Shown here: in pieces, positions 61,342-64,000 of the stretch
Layout: each line of letters opens with the position of its first letter
How positions within the stretch are numbered: position 1 is the first letter of the stretch
Assembly: GCA_965227695.1 (NCBI GenBank)
Contig: OZ245760.1
Coordinates: 2,108,001-2,172,000 of the forward strand
DNA from: UBA1858 sp965227695
Lineage (GTDB): Bacteria > Pseudomonadota > Gammaproteobacteria > UBA4575
DNA: 64,000 nt
Direction: 5' to 3'
The notes under the pieces: model-generated
Databases searched by the model: none
Told to the model about the DNA's origin: nothing
What the model saw: only the letters and a program-made list of their open reading frames with translations
Position numbers and translations under genes: made by a program

Positions 61342-62259
61342 CACGTGCGTATATATTTCCGTGGTTTTAACATTGGCATGCCCTAACTGTTCCTGAACGG
61401 TGCGAATATCTGCCCCTCTTTCCAGCAGTCGCGTGGCAAAAGAATGGCGCAATGTATGACAAGTGACGGGTTTGTGAATATCCGTGCGACGAACAGCCCG
61501 CTTGATGGCACGCTGAACACTGCGTTCACCAATATGATGACGGCGAAGTTTATTACCATGACGCGTATCATGTGACTTTTTACTGGCGGGGAACAAGTAT
61601 TGCCAGTTAAGTGAAAACGGTGCAGATGGATATTTGCGGTCAAGCGCATAGGGCAAATAGACCCCATCCCAACACTGCGAAGTTTTATCCTGCTCGAAAA
61701 AATATTCAACCTTCCGGCGCTGTTTTTGCAAGGCATTTAAGCATGCTTTAGAAAGTGTAGTAATGCGCTGCTTTTGCCCTTTACCATCTCTCACCGTAAC
61801 CGCCAGGCGATTTTCATCGATGTCATGATAACGCAGACGCACGACCTCCATCACCCGCAGTCCTGAGCCATACATCAACTGGCCACACAGCTGAAAGTCT
61901 TCAGCAAGTGCCGCAAGCAGCCGTCTGACTTCATGGTTTTCCAGCACAACCGGTATTTTTTTAATTTGCTTCGCGCGGACATAGTCCGGCACGATGAATT
62001 CATCCCATTCAAGCACGCTTTTATAAATAAAGGCGAGCGCATTTAATGCGGTTTTCTGCGTTGAAGGGCTTACCTTGCGTTCAATGGCCAGATATTCGAG
62101 AAACATCACAACATGTTTTGTCGTTAATGTGTCAGGGTGTTTCAAACCGTGGAAGCGGATATAGAAGCGTATCCAGTAAACATAGGTTTTTTCGGTGCGA
62201 ACACTATAATGACGCGCTTGAATCGCACGACGCACATTGGACAAAAACAACGAAGCCAT
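61297..62259 (-). CDS. intI: Integron integrase IntI
   Basis: This 320-residue tyrosine recombinase excises and inserts gene cassettes at attI and attC sites. Catalytic residues visible are R135 in SGLRVMEV, H268-T-L-R271 in CHTLRHSFATRLL and the nucleophile Y303 in EIYTHVL. Between them is the IntI-specific segment YLPYALDRKYPSAP followed by SLNWQYLFPA, absent from phage and XerCD recombinases. The C terminus is GGRGVISPLD, as in integron integrases. I start it at ATG 62259; the longest frame begins at 62322 but adds a hydrophobic leader unlike the family. It is divergent from the attI site, the standard integron layout. Confidence 0.95.
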   Translation of the reverse strand: MASLFLSNVRRAIQARHYSVRTEKTYVYWIRFYIRFHGLKHPDTLTTKHVVMFLEYLAIERKVSPSTQKTALNALAFIYKSVLEWDEFIVPDYVRAKQIKKIPVVLENHEVRRLLAALAEDFQLCGQLMYGSGLRVMEVVRLRYHDIDENRLAVTVRDGKGQKQRITTLSKACLNALQKQRRKVEYFFEQDKTSQCWDGVYLPYALDRKYPSAPFSLNWQYLFPASKKSHDTRHGNKLRRHHIGERSVQRAIKRAVRRTDIHKPVTCHTLRHSFATRLLERGADIRTVQEQLGHANVKTTEIYTHVLTRGGRGVISPLDE

Positions 62260-62373
62260 AAAATTATCATTAATAATTAATATTTGTATGATAATCAGTA
62301 GCCTATTCATTTCAACGCACACTGTTCGGCAAACACTTTGCGAAAAACAAAATATCTAATACCAGGGAAATTA

Positions 62374-62402
62374 TTGTATTAATTTCATATATTTAATACA
62401 CT
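62374..62402 (+). promoter_or_regulatory. Possible cassette promoter Pc
   Basis: TTGTAT at 62374-62379 and TACACT at 62397-62402 are 17 bp apart and face the cassettes. The region between intI and attI is where Pc lies in other integrons. The hexamers are imperfect and the DNA is AT-rich, so this is a candidate only. No LexA box (CTGT-N8-ACAG) was seen upstream of intI. Confidence 0.35.
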
Positions 62403-62472
62403 CAATCAATGAATATCTTAAAGAATAATATACGCAACACTGACGCAATTATTTGCGACACTGTGACGTATA

Positions 62473-62486
62473 CTTAACAGTTAGGT
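62473..62486 (+). other. attI recombination core
   Basis: CTTAACAGTTAGGT contains the recombination triplet GTT in GTTAGGT (62480-62486), the position where the first cassette joins. The crossover point G/TT would lie between 62480 and 62481. It is 221 bp from the intI start, the usual spacing. The full attI would extend upstream for another 50 or so bases, but its accessory sites are poorly conserved and I cannot mark them. Confidence 0.75.
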
Positions 62487-62494
62487 GTAAGAAA

Positions 62495-62875
62495 GTGATT
62501 GCGTTAAAAATCATCGTTAACGGCGACCTGTACGCCACGATCGGCCAAGAAGATTGGTCCGTGTTAACGGCAGGGGTTGCTGCTACACGACCCAAACAGC
62601 CAAAAGATTCAGAGGAAGATATTCGATTCAACCTTGGTGGCTTATCGAGACCAAATGCCGACGGCATTTCGCATCATTTTCGATGGCGCGAGCTGGGCTT
62701 GAAATCCGGCGATCATGTCGCAATAGAAGTGGTCGAAACGGCTGAAGTTGACCCCCCGATCAAACGTTTCCGTTCCGATAGAGAAGTGCAGGAAAACCCG
62801 TTCACGGAAGAAGAATGGCGTGAAATGCGATACCAAGATTATCTTGAGCTGAAGAAAGAGTTTGAAAACACCTAA
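62495..62875 (+). CDS. First cassette gene, uncharacterised protein
   Basis: This 126-residue protein of unknown function starts at GTG 62495, only 14 bp inside the cassette, and its stop TAA at 62873 is part of the attC. This tight fit is typical of cassette genes. It begins with a small beta domain (KIIVNGDLYATIGQEDWSVL) and has FRWRELGLKSGDHVAIEVVE, then an acidic C-terminal helix (FTEEEWREMRYQDYLELKKE). No signal peptide or membrane helix is seen. Similar proteins occur in integron cassettes of other bacteria as far as I recall, but no function is known to me. Confidence 0.75.
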   Translation: MIALKIIVNGDLYATIGQEDWSVLTAGVAATRPKQPKDSEEDIRFNLGGLSRPNADGISHHFRWRELGLKSGDHVAIEVVETAEVDPPIKRFRSDREVQENPFTEEEWREMRYQDYLELKKEFENT

Positions 62876-63004
62876 CAAGGCGGTCAAGCCGTTCGCCTGC
62901 GGCTCACTCGGACATTCAGCACTACGCACTTGCTCGAGCATGGCTTCGCCATTGTTCCCCGAGCAAGCGCTCCGTACTGAATGCCGCTTACCTGGGCGTT
63001 AGGC
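62870..63004 (+). other. attC site of cassette 1
   Basis: The site starts with R'' ACCTAAC (62870-62876) and ends with R' GTTAGGC (62998-63004). L'' and L' arms GGTCAAGC and GCTTACC pair with one unpaired C, the extrahelical base that directs strand choice. Inside, CATTCAG/CTGAATG and CTTGCTCG/CGAGCAAG extend the hairpin. Length is 135 bp. Confidence 0.9.
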
Positions 63005-63009
63005 GCTAC

Positions 63010-63465
63010 GTGGAAATAATCACCTTTTTCAAAATTCTGATTTTTGGGGGTGCAACTGCAATAGCCGATACCGGTGTAAAACTTTCGGAAACGCCTATTA
63101 CTCTGCGCCCTGACGAACCTCTAGAAGTCCTGACACAAGGAGCAAGTTTAAGAATTAATATCACTAGTCAAATTGAGATTGATGAGGTGGACTTTTTTGA
63201 ACTAGGAGACCGAGTGAATGAGATGTTCCCCTCGGGCTGCGTCACAGCATCGATGGCTGGTTCTAAAACTGTTGAGTTAAGTCATAGTAGTCTGAGCAGA
63301 AGTCAAACAGCGGTTTTTTTGGTTTTAGGTGGCTTCATCCCTGACTCGTCAGGAACATCCTTCGTTTCATTGTTCGAAGGTGGAGAAAAATTCGATACGG
63401 TTTCAATCACATCATGCAAAGAGTTTGTTGCTGGAGAAATTTATTGGTTGAACTACAGAAAATGA
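63010..63465 (+). CDS. Second cassette gene, uncharacterised beta-rich protein
   Basis: This 151-residue protein of unknown function starts at GTG 63010, 12 bp after the cassette junction. An early hydrophobic segment (FFKILIFGGATAIA) could be a weak signal or membrane anchor. The rest alternates strands (TLRPDEPLEVLTQGASLRIN, VDFFELGDRVNEMF, FVSLFEGGEKFDTV) and has two cysteines (C77, C136). No family was recognised. Its stop is followed at once by the attC. Confidence 0.72.
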   Translation: MEIITFFKILIFGGATAIADTGVKLSETPITLRPDEPLEVLTQGASLRINITSQIEIDEVDFFELGDRVNEMFPSGCVTASMAGSKTVELSHSSLSRSQTAVFLVLGGFIPDSSGTSFVSLFEGGEKFDTVSITSCKEFVAGEIYWLNYRK

Positions 63466-63473
63466 TAGAGCGC

Positions 63474-63587
63474 GCCTAACATGTGGTTGAAGTCGTTCGC
63501 TTCGCTCACTCGGACCAAGCACCTGCGGCCAAAATGTGAATCATATTTTGGTCCTCGGCGTCTTGGCCGCTTAACCAGGTGTTATGT
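63474..63587 (+). other. attC site of cassette 2
   Basis: R'' GCCTAAC (63474-63480) and R' GTTATGT (63581-63587) frame a 114-bp site. L'' TGGTTGAAG pairs with L' CTTAACCA leaving one extrahelical G, the same side as in the first attC. The centre has CCAAAAT/ATTTTGG around a short loop. The final triplet varies slightly from the strict RRRY consensus but is within known attC variation. Confidence 0.88.
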
Positions 63588-63617
63588 GAATTGCATACCA
63601 CAAGATATGAGAAGACT

Positions 63618-64000
63618 ATGAATACAACAATTCTGGCTACTCTGATGCTACTAGGGCTAATGCCAATGCACTATTGTGAAACTGAGGCATACAGCTGTTC
63701 GTCTATCAATGATGTTTTACAGACCTCGCGAGATGGGAAGTATTTGTGCGGTGGCGATGAAATTAGCTGTAGTAATTTGAACGATATTTTGCAACTTTCT
63801 GACAACCGCAAATATGTATGTAGTGGCGATGAGATTAGCTGTAGCAGTATTAACGACATGTTTCAAATTTCTAGTAATTCTCGGTATATATGTTCCGGTT
63901 CAGAAATTGGGTGCAGTTCCCTGAATGACATTTTCCAAATTTCTTCAAACTATAAACACCTCTGCGATGGCGATGACATTGGGTGCAGTGCTTTAAACTC
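63618..64000 (+). CDS. Third cassette gene: exported Cys-rich tandem-repeat protein (partial)
   Basis: An ATG at 63618, with GAGAAG just upstream, opens a frame that is still open at the window's end, 127 residues so far. Residues 1-26 look like a signal peptide (MNTTILATLMLLGLM and a short polar end). From Cys27 the protein is built of 24-residue units, each following C-S-x-[IL]-N-D-x-[LF]-Q-x-S and then K/R-[YH]-x-C-x-G-x-[ED]-I-[SG]. There are four complete units (27-50, 51-74, 75-98, 99-122) and the start of a fifth. Two cysteines per unit suggest a disulfide-rich secreted solenoid or adhesin-like protein. I know no characterised homologue. Confidence 0.82.
   Translation, partial: MNTTILATLMLLGLMPMHYCETEAYSCSSINDVLQTSRDGKYLCGGDEISCSNLNDILQLSDNRKYVCSGDEISCSSINDMFQISSNSRYICSGSEIGCSSLNDIFQISSNYKHLCDGDDIGCSALN
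63696..64000 (+). repeat. 72-bp coding tandem repeat, at least four copies
   Basis: Units begin at 63696, 63768, 63840 and 63912, with a fifth starting at 63984, each beginning TGT or TGC and encoding 24 residues. The units differ at many positions, so they are old rather than freshly slipped. All keep the two Cys codons and the Asn-Asp and Gly codons. The array continues past the window. Confidence 0.85.

Larger units (their letters stand above)
61297..64000 (+). mobile_element. Chromosomal integron: intI, attI, two full cassettes and part of a third
   Basis: The element comprises intI (minus strand), a possible cassette promoter at 62374-62402, the attI core near 62473-62486, and cassettes read in the plus direction: 62481-62998, 62999-63581 and 63582 to beyond the window. 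The first two end in an attC site and carry one gene each. The nearby housekeeping genes and the lack of antibiotic resistance genes suggest a sedentary chromosomal integron rather than a clinical mobile one. The right end is not in view. Confidence 0.9.

Noticed and set aside
61297..62259. Phage or XerCD-type integrase
   Set aside because: It has the extra IntI segment before the H-x-x-R box and a divergent attI with attC sites; no phage genes lie nearby.
62260..62480. LexA box controlling intI
   Set aside because: I looked for CTGT-N8-ACAG between intI and attI on both strands and found none, so SOS control as in mobile integrons cannot be claimed.
63696..64000. CRISPR array or simple satellite
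   Set aside because: The 72-bp period stays in one open frame without spacers, and the units differ mostly in ways that keep the Cys, Asn-Asp and Gly codons.
1..64000. tRNA, rRNA and riboswitch genes
   Set aside because: No cloverleaf with a T-loop GGTTCGA signature in intergenic DNA, no rRNA stretches and no recognisable riboswitch class were seen by eye. A covariance-model scan would be needed to exclude small or unusual RNAs.

Overview
The window is a compact, mostly housekeeping stretch of a bacterial chromosome, most likely from a gammaproteobacterium. The signs are hflD next to mnmA, clpS-clpA facing infA, a fabD-fabG-acpP-fabF-pabC-mltG-tmk-holB-pilZ run, type IV pilus PilZ, a small Lpp/OprI-like lipoprotein and MsrQ. 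Base composition is moderate, with AT-rich intergenic DNA. I cannot name the genus. I found no rRNA, tRNA, CRISPR array or prophage.

Layout. 1-2.8 kb: end of an unknown gene, hinT, a helix-turn-helix/coiled-coil protein, a PilZ-domain protein and an alanine-rich lipoprotein with a clear promoter and terminator. 2.9-11.4 kb (minus strand): sucA-sucB-lpd, then msrQ, a BioA-like aminotransferase that has lost its PLP lysine, and an L,D-transpeptidase. 11.5-19 kb (minus): the fatty-acid and cell-envelope run fabD to pilZ. 19.1-24.5 kb: infA, clpA/clpS, a NudJ-type Nudix gene, mnmA and hflD. 24.7-33.7 kb: acnA, an EamA transporter, a PH-domain protein, a GGDEF-EAL protein, fumC and purB. 33.7-38.1 kb (minus): a Gld-type ABC system (ATPase, permease, GldG-like protein, DUF4340 protein). 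38.4-44.8 kb: two uncharacterised proteins, nudF, a KefB-type antiporter, and scattered molybdopterin genes (moaE, moaB, moaA) with a truncated globin. 44.8-56 kb: a looser accessory stretch with a DASS transporter, mini SET protein, acyltransferase, DUF2182/DUF1326 pair, secreted proteins, two unannotated microproteins behind a sigma-54 promoter, a PEP mutase-family enzyme, a TlpA-like protein, a double cupin, a DMT transporter and a DUF4139 protein. 56.1-59.8 kb: a tight VWA / membrane J-domain / NorD-like VWA operon. 59.8-61.3 kb: palindromic repeats and an aminotransferase.

From 61.3 kb to the end lies a chromosomal integron. It has an intI on the minus strand, an attI core, two complete gene cassettes with recognisable attC sites (each with the extrahelical base typical of attC), and the start of a third cassette. 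The third cassette encodes a secreted cysteine-rich protein built from 24-residue repeats and runs off the window.

The points that most deserve follow-up are the sigma-54-driven microprotein pair at 50.6-51.0 kb, the cassette-borne repeat protein at 63.6-64.0 kb, the lysine-less BioA homologue at 3.8-5.2 kb and the VWA/J-domain operon at 56-60 kb.
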